DNA of 64,000 bases from Actinoplanes aureus (GCF_015704865.1 NZ_JADQTO010000015.1:157565-221564), one strand, 5' to 3'. Counted from the stretch's first letter, positions 34,563-42,918 are shown. Notes: generated by a model not told the origin, from the sequence alone. Numbers and translations are program-made.

Positions 34563-35728
34563 CGGCTGACCTCCAGTTCCTCGCCGGTGGCCGGCCGTGC
34601 GCCGCCGGCGCCGCGCAGATGCCGGGCGACGCGCAGCAGCTGAGCGGTCTCCTCGGCGATGTCCGTGCCGCCCTGCGGGTCGGCGCTGTACCGTTCCGCC
34701 GGCTCCTCGCCACGCGCCTTGGCCTCGGCCGCGGCGACCAGCACGGCCGCGTGGACCCGGTCTTCCTGATCGCCGGCCGCACGGGCCACCCGGGCGTCGA
34801 AGTACGGCCGCAGCGCGAGCCAGCCGTCGCGGATCTCCACGACTCGGCGGACGAGCCGGTACTCGACGTCGCGCATGGCGCCGAGGCGGGACTGGCCGGG
34901 GTCGAGGGCGATCTCCGGGGTGGCGTCGTAGAGCAGCTTCCACAGCGGATACAGCCGGCGGTAGGTGCGCAGGCGCCGCAACCAGACGCCGCCGGCGGCG
35001 ACCCGCGGCCCCCACGACGGGATGGTGAAGCCGATCAGCATGAGCACGCAGCCCGGCCCGGTCAGCAACGGCGACATCTGCTGCTGCACGTCCGCCGGGA
35101 TCGGCTCGTAGCCGGCGTTGCGGGCGGCGATGTAGAAGCCCTTCTCCAGGCAGTAGGCCAGGCCGAAGACCGCGCCGAAGCTGACCAGCCGCAGACCGAC
35201 GCGCAGGAACCGCTGCCCGGTGCGGCCGGCGAAACGCCAGGACAGCCGCAGGATGTCGAACAGGGCGAGGACGAAGTATCCGAGGTAGACCAGCATGTAC
35301 TGGGCCATGTACGGCGCGTCGCCGTACCGGATGGTGAATTCGCTGGTCAGTGAGGTGTCGAGCGGGGCGAGGAAGAAGAAGACGGCCATGGCCACGACGG
35401 CCGCGGCCACCGCGAGCAGCCGGATCCCGGTGCTGCGGCGGGGCGGGTTCTCGACCGTCCAGTGCAGCAGGAGCAGCTGCACCGACACGGCGAATCCGAT
35501 GATCCCGTAGTGGGCGATCAGCCGGGCCAGGTTGGGCACGCCGGTGAGCTCGTCGAAGCGCACGTAGACGAAGGGTGTGTTGACGGCGGGCGCCCAGACG
35601 AGGCAGGCGAGCATCGCCACCAGCGCACGCCGGGCGGGGTTGCGCGGGTCGCGCACGAGCGGCGGGATCTTGTACGCCAGCGCGATCAGGGCCAGGAAGG
35701 CGACGACCGGGTAGACCACCTTGGACAC
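34559..35728 (-). CDS. MAB_1171c/DUF6545-type membrane protein
   Basis: 389 residues from GTG 35728. Seven hydrophobic segments in the first about 240 residues (KVVYPVVAFLALIALAYKIP at the N-terminus; IAHYGIIGFAVSVQLLLLHW; MAVFFFLAPLD; a WGPRVAAGG boundary), then a soluble helical C-terminal domain (LRTYRRLYPLWKLLYDATPE, MRDVEYRLVRRVVEIRDGWL). The layout matches the MAB_1171c putative-transporter family, typically found beside XRE and ImmA/IrrE genes. The 7TM plus cytoplasmic domain architecture would fit a receptor as well as a transporter. It lies 4 bp after the metallopeptidase gene. Confidence 0.75.
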   Translation of the reverse strand: MSKVVYPVVAFLALIALAYKIPPLVRDPRNPARRALVAMLACLVWAPAVNTPFVYVRFDELTGVPNLARLIAHYGIIGFAVSVQLLLLHWTVENPPRRSTGIRLLAVAAAVVAMAVFFFLAPLDTSLTSEFTIRYGDAPYMAQYMLVYLGYFVLALFDILRLSWRFAGRTGQRFLRVGLRLVSFGAVFGLAYCLEKGFYIAARNAGYEPIPADVQQQMSPLLTGPGCVLMLIGFTIPSWGPRVAAGGVWLRRLRTYRRLYPLWKLLYDATPEIALDPGQSRLGAMRDVEYRLVRRVVEIRDGWLALRPYFDARVARAAGDQEDRVHAAVLVAAAEAKARGEEPAERYSADPQGGTDIAEETAQLLRVARHLRGAGGARPATGEELEVSR

Positions 35729-35732
35729 GGGT

Positions 35733-36245
35733 TCACCTCGGCCCGGGATCGACAAGCGTGTGGTGCAGACGGCCGAGCACGGGATCCTCCGGCGCCGCGG
35801 GCTCGGTCCGGGTGAGCACCGACCGGCGCAGCAGCAGCGAGGCGATGAGCTCCGCCTCCTTCTCCTCGATCTCGCTGTAGTTGGTCCGGCCCAGCACGGC
35901 ACGCACCAGCGACGGATCGAGGTTGGGCAGCAGCAGGCGGGACGCCTCGGCGTCCAGGACCGGTGCGGTCAGGTGGCCGCAGATCAGGTGGCCGAGCTCG
36001 TGCCGGATGATGTGCTCCTGGTGCAGCCGGCTCGTCCCGGCCTCGTAGAGGATGGCGTCGAACCGCTCGGTGCGCACGGCGAGCCCGCACGGGCTGCCCG
36101 TCGGCAGGTTCTCCGCGAGGAGATGGATCGGCCGGCCCTGGCGCTGCGCGACGAGGTCGCACAGGTCCCGGACGTCGGCGGCGTCCGGTAGCTCCAACTC
36201 GGCGAGGATCGTCTCGCATCTCTGGCGCAGCGTGCGGTCTGCCAT
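35733..36245 (-). CDS. ImmA/IrrE-family zinc metallopeptidase
   Basis: 170 residues. Zinc motif RHELGHLICGH (HELGH at residues 82-86). Family members such as ImmA and IrrE cleave HTH-type repressors when activated by DNA damage or other signals. ATG 36245 has GGAGGGAGGAGG upstream. The nearest candidate substrate is the EspR-like HTH protein encoded 43 bp upstream on the same strand. Confidence 0.85.
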   Translation of the reverse strand: MADRTLRQRCETILAELELPDAADVRDLCDLVAQRQGRPIHLLAENLPTGSPCGLAVRTERFDAILYEAGTSRLHQEHIIRHELGHLICGHLTAPVLDAEASRLLLPNLDPSLVRAVLGRTNYSEIEEKEAELIASLLLRRSVLTRTEPAAPEDPVLGRLHHTLVDPGPR

Positions 36246-36288
36246 GCCTCCTCCCTCCCCGTCACCATGATGTCAGCGACTGACCACT

Positions 36289-36798
36289 TTAGATGGACGG
36301 ACCGTCGTCGAGGCCCTCGAGCTGCCGGCAACGGTCGACGAGTTGCTCGATGAGACGGGCGCTGTCGTCGGACAGGCCCTGCTGGCGCAGCACCCGGCGC
36401 AGCGCCACCTGCTGCACCTTCATCTGCCGCAGCTCGTTGAGCAGGTCGATCTGCTCCTGGACGCGGCGGGTCACCTGGCTGTCCAGGAAGAACGCCGGGT
36501 CGACGCCGAACGCCCGGGCCAGGGCCTGTACGTGTGAGGTGCGCGGGTCGGTGGTGATGCCGCGGCGCATCTCACCGACGTACGCGGCGCTGATGGTCAC
36601 GCCGGTGCCGTCCCGCGTCGCCGCCTCATTGATCTTGGTGGCGATCTCCTTGGTGGTGTATCGGCGCCCGGCGGCCTCGTTCGGCCCGAGCTCCTCGGCG
36701 CCCGGTCGCACCCGGTCGAAGAGGAACTCCAGCTTGTCGGCCAGGGTTTCCAGGAGCGGCAGGTCACGTCCCACGGGATCCGTCTGGTTCGAAGCCAC
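36289..36798 (-). CDS. EspR/XRE-like HTH regulator
   Basis: 169 residues from GTG 36798, which is preceded by AGGAGGAG; longer starts at ATG 36816, 36822 or 36864 lack such a site. N-terminal helix-turn-helix (LADKLEFLFDRVRP, YTTKEIATKINEA, ISAAYVGEMRRGITTDPRTS), FGVDPAFFLDSQ, then a helical C-terminal dimerisation part (QIDLLNELRQMKVQQVALRR). The order and spacing resemble mycobacterial EspR, a nucleoid-type regulator. First gene of a four-gene module with a metallopeptidase that could cleave it. Confidence 0.8.
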   Translation of the reverse strand: MASNQTDPVGRDLPLLETLADKLEFLFDRVRPGAEELGPNEAAGRRYTTKEIATKINEAATRDGTGVTISAAYVGEMRRGITTDPRTSHVQALARAFGVDPAFFLDSQVTRRVQEQIDLLNELRQMKVQQVALRRVLRQQGLSDDSARLIEQLVDRCRQLEGLDDGPSI

Positions 36799-36867
36799 CA
36801 CTCCTCCTACATGCATGGACATCCGATAAACGCCCGTTTCGCGCGTCGCCAGAGGACCATACATCCG

Positions 36868-36898
36868 TTGACACCGACACCGCCCCGCAGCGTATAGT
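36868..36898 (+). promoter_or_regulatory. Plus-strand promoter-like sequence
   Basis: TTGACA at 36868-36873 and TATAGT at 36893-36898 with a 19-bp spacer. The next plus-strand ORF is absent for over 1 kb, but stable hairpins follow at about 36983-37043. The elements may start a small RNA. They lie upstream of the EspR-like gene (other strand) and may overlap its control region. Confidence 0.35.
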
Positions 36899-36904
36899 CA
36901 CCGG

Positions 36905-37043
36905 CGGCGAGGCACACACGTGGTTCGATGATGGAATCTAAATCAACAGGCGTGTTCTGTGCCAGTGCCACCCCACGGGGAGTGAGGGACGCAGCGCCCT
37001 CAGGGGGCGGGCAACCGGCAGGACGACCCTCCTGTCGGTTGCC
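36905..37043 (+). ncRNA. Candidate structured small RNA
   Basis: Between the promoter-like element at 36868-36898 and a strong hairpin at 37010-37043 lies about 140 nt without an ORF. It can fold into further stems (GAGGG at 36984 with CCCTC near 36997; CGCCC with GGGCG around 36995-37010). It matches no RNA family that I can recall. Low confidence; the hairpin may simply terminate the minus-strand gene at 37057. Confidence 0.25.
37010..37043 (-). terminator. Strong hairpin after the lipoprotein gene
   Basis: 14-bp stem (GGCAACCGGCAGGA with its complement, one G-U pair) and 6-nt loop, starting 13 nt downstream of the stop at 37057-37059 of the minus-strand lipoprotein gene. No T-run on either strand, so it is a hairpin terminator of the GC-rich actinomycete type or an RNA stability element. 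Confidence 0.5.
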
Positions 37044-37056
37044 AGGCGCTGTGCGG

Positions 37057-37485
37057 TCAGACGTAGCGCCCGACCACGTCGACGATCAGGCCGTCGTCGA
37101 TCCGGTACGCGTACGTGAAACGCTCCCGCCCGCCCGATCCGGTGGTGAAGTCATACTCGACCACGAGCCGGTCGCCCTCGGTCCGGCTCCCCCGCTCGCT
37201 GTACCGGCCGCCGACGGCGATCACCTCGGGGTCGAGGAAGCGGTCGAAGATCGCCTGCCGGTCCGGATAGAGCCGTCCCACGCTGTCGAAACGGGCGTCC
37301 GGGGCCACCAACGCCCGGGCCGCGTCGCCGTCGCCACGATTGAGGGCTTCGATGAAGGAACGCACCACTTCGGTGCCGCCGGCTTCCGTCGTGGACGATG
37401 CGGTGGTGGCCGGTGCCGGCGTGCCCGGGTCACAGGCGGCCAGCGCCAGCGCGACGGCGAGGAGGGCGGCCACCAGGCGGGTCAT
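37057..37485 (-). CDS. NTF2/SnoaL-like lipoprotein
   Basis: 142 residues. Lipobox LALAAC near residue 18 after a hydrophobic signal. The mature domain has the NTF2-like start EVVRSFIEALNRGDGDAARA and beta segments (RLVVEYDFTTGSGGRERFTY, DGLIVDVVGRYV). Probably a cell-surface binding protein or an enzyme-like fold of unknown substrate. ATG 37485 overlaps the stop of the SDR gene, so the two are one operon. Confidence 0.8.
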   Translation of the reverse strand: MTRLVAALLAVALALAACDPGTPAPATTASSTTEAGGTEVVRSFIEALNRGDGDAARALVAPDARFDSVGRLYPDRQAIFDRFLDPEVIAVGGRYSERGSRTEGDRLVVEYDFTTGSGGRERFTYAYRIDDGLIVDVVGRYV

Positions 37486-38324
37486 CGCGGCACTCCGACC
37501 GGGAAAGCGGTGGCCCGCGAGATCGGCTCCCAGCGGCGTACCTCGTCGTGCACCTCGGTCAGGTGGGCGAGGATGCCGTCGACGGCGTCGTCGCCGAGGG
37601 GCAGCCGCAGCGGGGTCTGCTCGGCGTTCAGCGCGGTCAGGATGGCGGCCGCGGCCTTGGCGGGGTCGCCTGGCTGCGTACCGTCAATGCCTTTGATCAT
37701 GCGCCGGGTCGGGCCCGCCGTGCCGGCGTAGTCGGGCAGCTCCACGCTCTCGCCCAGGCTCGCTCCGGAGAATCCGGTGCGGAACGCGCCGGGTTCGACG
37801 ATCAGTACGCGGATGCCGAGCGGCCCGACCTCGGCGGCGAGCGCCTCCGAATAGCCCTCCAGCGCGAACTTGGTCGCGCAGTAGGCGGAGAAGCCGGGGT
37901 ACGCGACCTGGCCGCCGAACGACGACATCTGCACGATCGCGCCGCGCCGGCGGGCCCGCATGCCGGGGAGGACGGCGCGGGTCAGTGTCGCCGGGCCGAA
38001 CACGTGCACCTCGAACAGCTCGCGCAGTTCGGCGTCGGTGGTCTCCTCGGCGGCGCCGACCTGGCCGCGGCCGGCATTGTTGACCAGCACGTCGACGCGC
38101 CCGTACCGGGCCTCGACATCGGCCACGGTGGCGGCCGCGGACGCCGCGGTCACGTCCAGGCGTACCGCCTCGACCCGGTCGGGGTGGGCGTCGACGAGGT
38201 CGGCGAGGGCCTCGGTGCGCCGCGCCGCGGCGACGACCACGTCGCCGGCCGCGACCGCGGCCTCGGTGAGGGCCCGGCCGAAGCCGCTGCTCGCGCCAGT
38301 GATCAGCCAAACGTTGTCAGTCAT
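37482..38324 (-). CDS. Short-chain dehydrogenase/reductase
   Basis: 280 residues. TGASSGFGRALTEAAVAAGD cofactor loop, LDVTAA, NNAGRGQVGA, catalytic Ser in VQMSSFGG and Tyr/Lys in YCATKFALEGY. ATG 38324; it reads divergently from the LysR gene with a palindromic operator between. Typical of a small LysR-controlled NAD(P)H-dependent reductase unit. Co-translated with the lipoprotein gene downstream. Confidence 0.9.
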   Translation of the reverse strand: MTDNVWLITGASSGFGRALTEAAVAAGDVVVAAARRTEALADLVDAHPDRVEAVRLDVTAASAAATVADVEARYGRVDVLVNNAGRGQVGAAEETTDAELRELFEVHVFGPATLTRAVLPGMRARRRGAIVQMSSFGGQVAYPGFSAYCATKFALEGYSEALAAEVGPLGIRVLIVEPGAFRTGFSGASLGESVELPDYAGTAGPTRRMIKGIDGTQPGDPAKAAAAILTALNAEQTPLRLPLGDDAVDGILAHLTEVHDEVRRWEPISRATAFPVGVPR

Positions 38325-38372
38325 GCCGCAAGCCTCGCCAGGACGGCACCTTGGCGTCCAAGACCTGTCGTG

Positions 38373-38387
38373 ATAACCAGTGGTTAT
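38373..38387. promoter_or_regulatory. LysR-type operator overlapping the lysR start codon
   Basis: ATAACCAGTGGTTAT, a perfect 7-bp-arm palindrome of the T-N11-A class, in the 61-bp gap between the divergent SDR (start 38324) and LysR (ATG 38386) genes. Its right arm includes the AT of the LysR start codon, so LysR binding could block its own initiation. Confidence 0.7.
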
Positions 38388-39288
38388 GGACGTGCACCTG
38401 CGCGAGCTGCGGTACTTCGTGACAGTGGCCGAGCACCTGCACTTCACCCGCGCCGCGGAGGAGTTGTTCGTCAGCCAGCCGGCACTGTCGAAGCAGATCC
38501 GCGCGCTGGAGGCGCAGCTGCGGGTGCGGCTGTTCGAGCGGGACCGGCACGAGGTACGCCTCACCCCGGCCGGCGAGACGTTGCTGCCGGCGGCGCGGCA
38601 GCTGCTCGACGTGTGGCGGGGCGCCGAGGCCGGCCTGGCCGCCGTCGCCGCCCGCCAGGCGGCCACGCTGGTGGTCGGCATGAGCACCGGCCTGGGGCGC
38701 GGGCTCCTCCCCGCGGTCCGCGCCCGGTTCGCCGCGGCCGCACCGTCGGCGCGACTGCAGGTCCGGCAGGTGTCGTGGGAGGACCCGACCGGCGGCGTCG
38801 GCACGGACGGGCCGGGGCGCACCGACGCCGCGTTCGTCTGGTTGCCCGTCCCGCAGCCGGAGCGGTACGGCCGGCTAGTCGTGGCGAGCGAGCCCCGGGT
38901 GCTGGCGCTGCCGCCCGGGCACCGGCTCGCCGGCCAGGACCGGATCGCTTTCGGAGATCTGCTGGACGAGCCGTTCCTCGCGCTGCCGGCGAGCAGCGCC
39001 GCCCTGCGTGACCACTGGCTGGCCACCGACGCCCGGGACGGGCGGCCGGCCGTGATCGGCGCCGAGGTGGCGACGAGCGAGGAGACCGTTGAGGCGTTGC
39101 TGGCGGGCCTCGGCGTCTGTCTCGTGGCGGCCGGCAACGTGCCGCAGATATGCCGGGACGGCATCACGGTCCGGCCGGTCACCGGCATCGCGCCCAGCGA
39201 GATGGCGCTGCTGTGGCGCCACGACGACGAGCGGCCGCTGGTACGGACTCTGCGCACCGCCGTCGAGCAGGCGCTGACCGCGGGCTGA
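38386..39288 (+). CDS. LysR-family regulator
   Basis: 300 residues from ATG 38386. N-terminal helix-turn-helix (LRYFVTVAEHLHFTRAAEEL, VSQPALSKQIRALEAQLRVR) and a type 2 periplasmic-binding-like effector domain (about 90-295). No ribosome-binding site precedes the ATG and the operator palindrome overlaps it, so the mRNA may be leaderless. Divergent from the SDR gene; followed directly by the MFS gene (TGATG overlap at 39286-39290). Confidence 0.9.
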   Translation: MDVHLRELRYFVTVAEHLHFTRAAEELFVSQPALSKQIRALEAQLRVRLFERDRHEVRLTPAGETLLPAARQLLDVWRGAEAGLAAVAARQAATLVVGMSTGLGRGLLPAVRARFAAAAPSARLQVRQVSWEDPTGGVGTDGPGRTDAAFVWLPVPQPERYGRLVVASEPRVLALPPGHRLAGQDRIAFGDLLDEPFLALPASSAALRDHWLATDARDGRPAVIGAEVATSEETVEALLAGLGVCLVAAGNVPQICRDGITVRPVTGIAPSEMALLWRHDDERPLVRTLRTAVEQALTAG

Positions 39289-40475
39289 TGGCCGGGACCG
39301 GCCCGGACCTCGGCGCCGTCTTCGTACGGTGGGTCTGGTGCCGGGCGGTGCTGCATCGCGGCTGGTGGCTGGTCACCAGCGTCTACCTGGTCGTGGACGC
39401 GCATCTGCGGGCGTCGCAGCTGGTGTTGATCGGGGTCGCCCAGGCGTTCGTGGGGCTCGTCTTCGAGGTGCCCGCGGGCGTCGTCGCCGACACCCTCAGC
39501 CGTAAGTGGTCGCTGGTCGTCTCCCACCTGCTGATGGGCGCCGCCATGCTCGCCACCGGACTGGTGAGCGGCTTTCTGCCGCTGCTGGCCACGCAGATGC
39601 TGTGGGGCCTGGCCTGGACCTTCGCCAGCGGCGCCGACGTGGCCTGGATCAGCGACGAACTGGATGACCCGGAACATGTGCCGACGGTGCTGATCCGGGC
39701 CGAGCAGGCCCAGCTCACCGGAACCGTTGCCGGGCTGGCGGCAATCGGCGGGCTGGCGTGGTTCGCCGGGCGTGACACGGCGATCGTGCTCGCCGGAGCC
39801 GCGATGCTGGGTCTCGGCCTGTACGTCGCCGCCGGCTTTCCCGAGCAGCGCTTCGTCCCGGCACCCACGCAACGCTGGTCCGCCGGCTGGTCGATCCTGG
39901 CTCGCGGCTCACGCCTGGTCCGGCACAGCCCGGTCCTGATCGCCCTGTTCGCCGCGACGTTGCTGGTCAACGGCGTGACCGGTGCCTTCGGTCGGTTGTA
40001 CCCGCTGCGTCTGGTCGCCCTCGCGCCGGGCGCCGATCCGGTCCTCTGGTTGACCGGCCTGAGCGTGCTGATGTGTCTGGCCGGCGCGGTCGCTCTGCGC
40101 GTCGCGCAGCCTCGGATCGGTACGGCCGGCACGGTCCGGCGCGGCTACCTGGCGGCGTGCCTGGTCGCCGCGGCCGGCATCGCCGGCGTCGCCCTCGCGC
40201 CGGATGCGGGCACCGCCAGTCTCGGCGTATTGCTGGCCGCCGGTTCGTTGCCACTGACCCGGAGCCTCGGCACCATCTGGGTGGACGGCCAGACTGTCGG
40301 CGCCGTCCGGGCCACTGTGCACTCGCTGCTCGCCCAGGCCGACTACGCCGGAACGATCATGTGCGGGCTCGCCGTCGCCCTGATCGCCGATGTCACCGGC
40401 ATGCCGGCGGCACTCACCGTGTGCGCGACGCTCCTGATCATCGCCGTCATCACGGTCCGTAAAGGGAGTGCCTGA
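39288..40475 (+). CDS. MFS transporter
   Basis: 395 residues, about 12 hydrophobic segments. MFS-like loop 2-3 contains VPAGVVADTLSRKWSLVVSH (the G-x3-D-x4-R-like motif). Later features: FAGRDTAIVLAGAAMLGLGL, then the central loop PAPTQRWSAGW and six more helices. The family includes small efflux pumps. ATG 39288 overlaps the lysR stop, so the transporter is co-expressed with the regulator and possibly induced by the same compound handled by the SDR. Confidence 0.85.
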   Translation: MAGTGPDLGAVFVRWVWCRAVLHRGWWLVTSVYLVVDAHLRASQLVLIGVAQAFVGLVFEVPAGVVADTLSRKWSLVVSHLLMGAAMLATGLVSGFLPLLATQMLWGLAWTFASGADVAWISDELDDPEHVPTVLIRAEQAQLTGTVAGLAAIGGLAWFAGRDTAIVLAGAAMLGLGLYVAAGFPEQRFVPAPTQRWSAGWSILARGSRLVRHSPVLIALFAATLLVNGVTGAFGRLYPLRLVALAPGADPVLWLTGLSVLMCLAGAVALRVAQPRIGTAGTVRRGYLAACLVAAAGIAGVALAPDAGTASLGVLLAAGSLPLTRSLGTIWVDGQTVGAVRATVHSLLAQADYAGTIMCGLAVALIADVTGMPAALTVCATLLIIAVITVRKGSA

Positions 40476-40646
40476 GGGTTCTAACGAGCCGCGTTCCGCC
40501 GGGTGACGAGCGGTGGACGAGCCTGACGATTCCTGGCTATTCGGGCGTCCGTGCATTGCCAACCGGCCGGGGCACCGTGACGATCGGCGTCGCTTCGATC
40601 CCCATCGTCCCGCTCCGTCCCGGCTCAGAAAGGACACGGCGAACAC

Positions 40647-42389
40647 GTGCGGTCGTCCCTCTCCCTCCCGGGTTCCGGCTCCGGCACCGAAGAGCCCGGC
40701 ACCGTTGATCTCAGTAACCGCTGCGTCGGCAGCTCCTACGTCCTGGTCTGCCCGGTGGGCCAAGGCGCCACCGGGACGGTCTGGCGTGGCGTCGACCGTT
40801 CCACCGGCGAGCAGGTCGCCGTCAAGCTGCTGCACGAGGGGCTGTTGCGGCAGCCCAAGCTGGTCACCCGCTTCGTGCAGGAACGGACCATCCTGATGAT
40901 GGTCCGGCACCAGAACATCGTCGGCGTCCGTGATCTGTTCAGCGTCGGCGAGTCGATCGGCCTGGTCATGGACTTCGTGGCCGGCGGCAGCCTGCGGGAC
41001 CGGCTGCGCGCGGCCGGCACGCTGCCGGCCGCGGACGCCGCGCGCCTGCTGGCGCAGGTCGCGGCGGCGCTCACCGAGACGCACGCGCTGGGCGTGGTGC
41101 ATCGCGACGTCAAGCCCGACAACGTGCTGTTGAGCGGTACGGGTGACGACGCCGAGGTACGCCTCACCGACTTCGGCATAGCCCGAGTGCTGGACGCGGC
41201 CGGGCTCACCACCCCGCACGCGATCATCGGCACGCCGCACTACATGGCGCCCGAGACGATCAGCGGTGGCGACGCCGCTCCGTCGGCCGACGTCTACGCG
41301 CTCGGCATCACACTCTACGAGCTGGTCTGCGGGCACATCCCGTACACCGGGGAGCCGTTCGCGGTGTTGCAGGGCCACCTCAACGATCCGCCCCCGCGCC
41401 CGTCCGGCATGCCGGACGAGGTCTGGGCGGTGATCGAGGAGTGCCTCGACAAGGACCCCAGCCGGCGTCCCACGGCCGCCGAGCTCCACGGCACTCTCCG
41501 CAGGCTCGCCCGCCGGACCGCCGGTGTCCCGGCACTTCCCGTCCCGCAGGACGCGGTGCCGACCGAGCCGCGAGGGCTGGCCGCGAGCCCACCGAGGCGG
41601 GACTCGCACCGTCCCGCTCGCAAGCCCCACCGGAACGGTCCGCGCAGCTGGCTGTGGGGCCGGCACGGCCTCGTGGTGGCGCTGGTCTCGGGCTCGCTCG
41701 CCGCCACCGGATGGGGTGGCTACAACGCCTGGCAGTTGCGCGAGGCGCGGACCGGGCCGGCTCCGGCGACCGCCCAGCAACCGCACGGCCAGCGCGGCGC
41801 GGGAGCGGCCGCCGACCCAGTACCCCAGCCGTCGCCGTCGGCGGTCGCCAGCCTCCCGGCAGCGCCGGTCCTCGCCGCCGGCGTCGGCCGGAACACCGGT
41901 ACCTCCGCGCCGCCCTCCGGCGCGGACCGCCCCGGCGCCAAGCCCGGGTCGGCGGCCCAGGTCGGCATCACCGCCGGACCGGGCCGGATCGGTGCCACCG
42001 CCGGACCGGGCCAGGTCGGCGGCTCGGTGGAGTTCGGACCGTGGCAGTGCGGCGAGAAGTACTCCTGGGACGTCGGCCACCCGGTGCTGGCCCAGCCGTG
42101 TCACGCCCTCGGCCCGTCGATCCGGGTCATGGGCGAGATGGAGGCGGCACCCGGTGTTCAGGCCGACATATCCCTGGCCGTGCACGACGCCGAGACCGAT
42201 GAGATCGTCGCCGGCCCGTACCGGTGCCGGGGCCTGATGTTCACCGATTTCGCCGTCAAGCACAGCTGCGGCCCGGCCGAGCTGCGGGCGCCGCGCGGGC
42301 GGACCTACGTGGTGGTGGAGACCTGGGAGTACACCGGACGGCCGCTGCTTCCCGGCGGAACGATCAGGGGTCCGGAGTTCACCTGGTGA
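40647..42389 (+). CDS. Membrane Ser/Thr protein kinase with unusual extracellular domain
   Basis: 580 residues. Cytoplasmic kinase domain about 30-295: GQGATGTVWRG loop, Lys60 (VAVKLLHEG), catalytic VHRDVKPDN (Asp154), DFG at 175-177, APE in YMAPETISGG. A basic juxtamembrane stretch ends at one TM about 350-366. The extracellular part has a Pro/Ala/Gly linker with two copies of an ITAGPGRIG-like decapeptide (GITAGPGRIGATAGPGQVGG). A Cys-rich C-terminal domain follows (about 455-580, four or more Cys, FGPWQCGEKYSW, CRGLMFTDFAVKHSC) that is neither PASTA nor another sensor I recognise. GTG 40647, AAAGGA about 12 nt upstream. The upstream 171 bp showed no other feature. Confidence 0.88.
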   Translation: MRSSLSLPGSGSGTEEPGTVDLSNRCVGSSYVLVCPVGQGATGTVWRGVDRSTGEQVAVKLLHEGLLRQPKLVTRFVQERTILMMVRHQNIVGVRDLFSVGESIGLVMDFVAGGSLRDRLRAAGTLPAADAARLLAQVAAALTETHALGVVHRDVKPDNVLLSGTGDDAEVRLTDFGIARVLDAAGLTTPHAIIGTPHYMAPETISGGDAAPSADVYALGITLYELVCGHIPYTGEPFAVLQGHLNDPPPRPSGMPDEVWAVIEECLDKDPSRRPTAAELHGTLRRLARRTAGVPALPVPQDAVPTEPRGLAASPPRRDSHRPARKPHRNGPRSWLWGRHGLVVALVSGSLAATGWGGYNAWQLREARTGPAPATAQQPHGQRGAGAAADPVPQPSPSAVASLPAAPVLAAGVGRNTGTSAPPSGADRPGAKPGSAAQVGITAGPGRIGATAGPGQVGGSVEFGPWQCGEKYSWDVGHPVLAQPCHALGPSIRVMGEMEAAPGVQADISLAVHDAETDEIVAGPYRCRGLMFTDFAVKHSCGPAELRAPRGRTYVVVETWEYTGRPLLPGGTIRGPEFTW

Positions 42390-42918
42390 TCCGGCGCACG
42401 ACGGCGTACGCGAGTCCCGCCCCGATGATCCACGGCGCGGCCACGACGACCGGGTCGAGCAGGTGATGCCCGGCGTCCGCACGGTTGCGCCCCAGCCGGG
42501 AGCGCAACCCGTGGTGGGACAGTTCGCTGCGCGTGCCGGTCGGTGTGAGGGGCGGGCGCAACCTGCTCTCCAGCGAGTCCACCCGGTCGGCCGCCAGCAG
42601 GAGCAGCCAGTGCGCGGCCCGTCCCTCGCTGAACCTCGCGTACGAGAACCTGCGGATCGCGCCGGACAGGCCGCGCGGCGGGCAGGACGTGCCGAAGACC
42701 GGGGTGAGGAACTTGTGCTCGATCGACCTCTCCCGCGGCCACCGTTCCGGCTGCCGCTCCGGGAACTCCCAGTGCGCGCCGCTGAACCCGGGGTCGAAGA
42801 TCTCCTGCGGCACCGACGGCCGGTCCTTCGGATCCAGGTCGGCGCCCCAGCCCGGGATCCGGGCCCGCAGCTCGTCGCTGGACTCGGGCAACTTGGGCTT
42901 GTCCGGTGTGTAAGCCAT
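42379..42918 (-). CDS. Hypothetical protein with C-terminal membrane anchor
   Basis: 179 residues. Hydrophilic N-terminal part (PESSDELRARIPGWGADLDP, FPERQPERWPRERSI, FLTPVFGTSCPPRGLSG) and a single C-terminal TM (VVVAAPWIIGAGLAYAVV) ending RRITR. Tail-anchored topology inferred. It lies 21 bp downstream of the zinc-dependent dehydrogenase gene and is probably co-transcribed with it. The 3' end overlaps the kinase gene by 11 bp. Confidence 0.6.
   Translation of the reverse strand: MAYTPDKPKLPESSDELRARIPGWGADLDPKDRPSVPQEIFDPGFSGAHWEFPERQPERWPRERSIEHKFLTPVFGTSCPPRGLSGAIRRFSYARFSEGRAAHWLLLLAADRVDSLESRLRPPLTPTGTRSELSHHGLRSRLGRNRADAGHHLLDPVVVAAPWIIGAGLAYAVVRRITR

Noticed and set aside
34170..36798. 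Prophage ImmR/ImmA immunity region
   Set aside because: No integrase, excisionase or phage structural gene is present, and the regulator resembles EspR rather than a phage repressor.
37482..39872. Very long minus-strand open frame (796 codons) covering the SDR and antisense LysR region
   Set aside because: Only the part downstream of ATG 38324 has SDR motifs; the upstream portion is antisense to the LysR and MFS genes and is low-complexity, as expected in GC-rich DNA.
39909..42482. 857-codon minus-strand frame opposite the MFS and Ser/Thr kinase genes
   Set aside because: No domain is visible; the plus strand encodes clear MFS and kinase motifs, so this is a GC-skew shadow.
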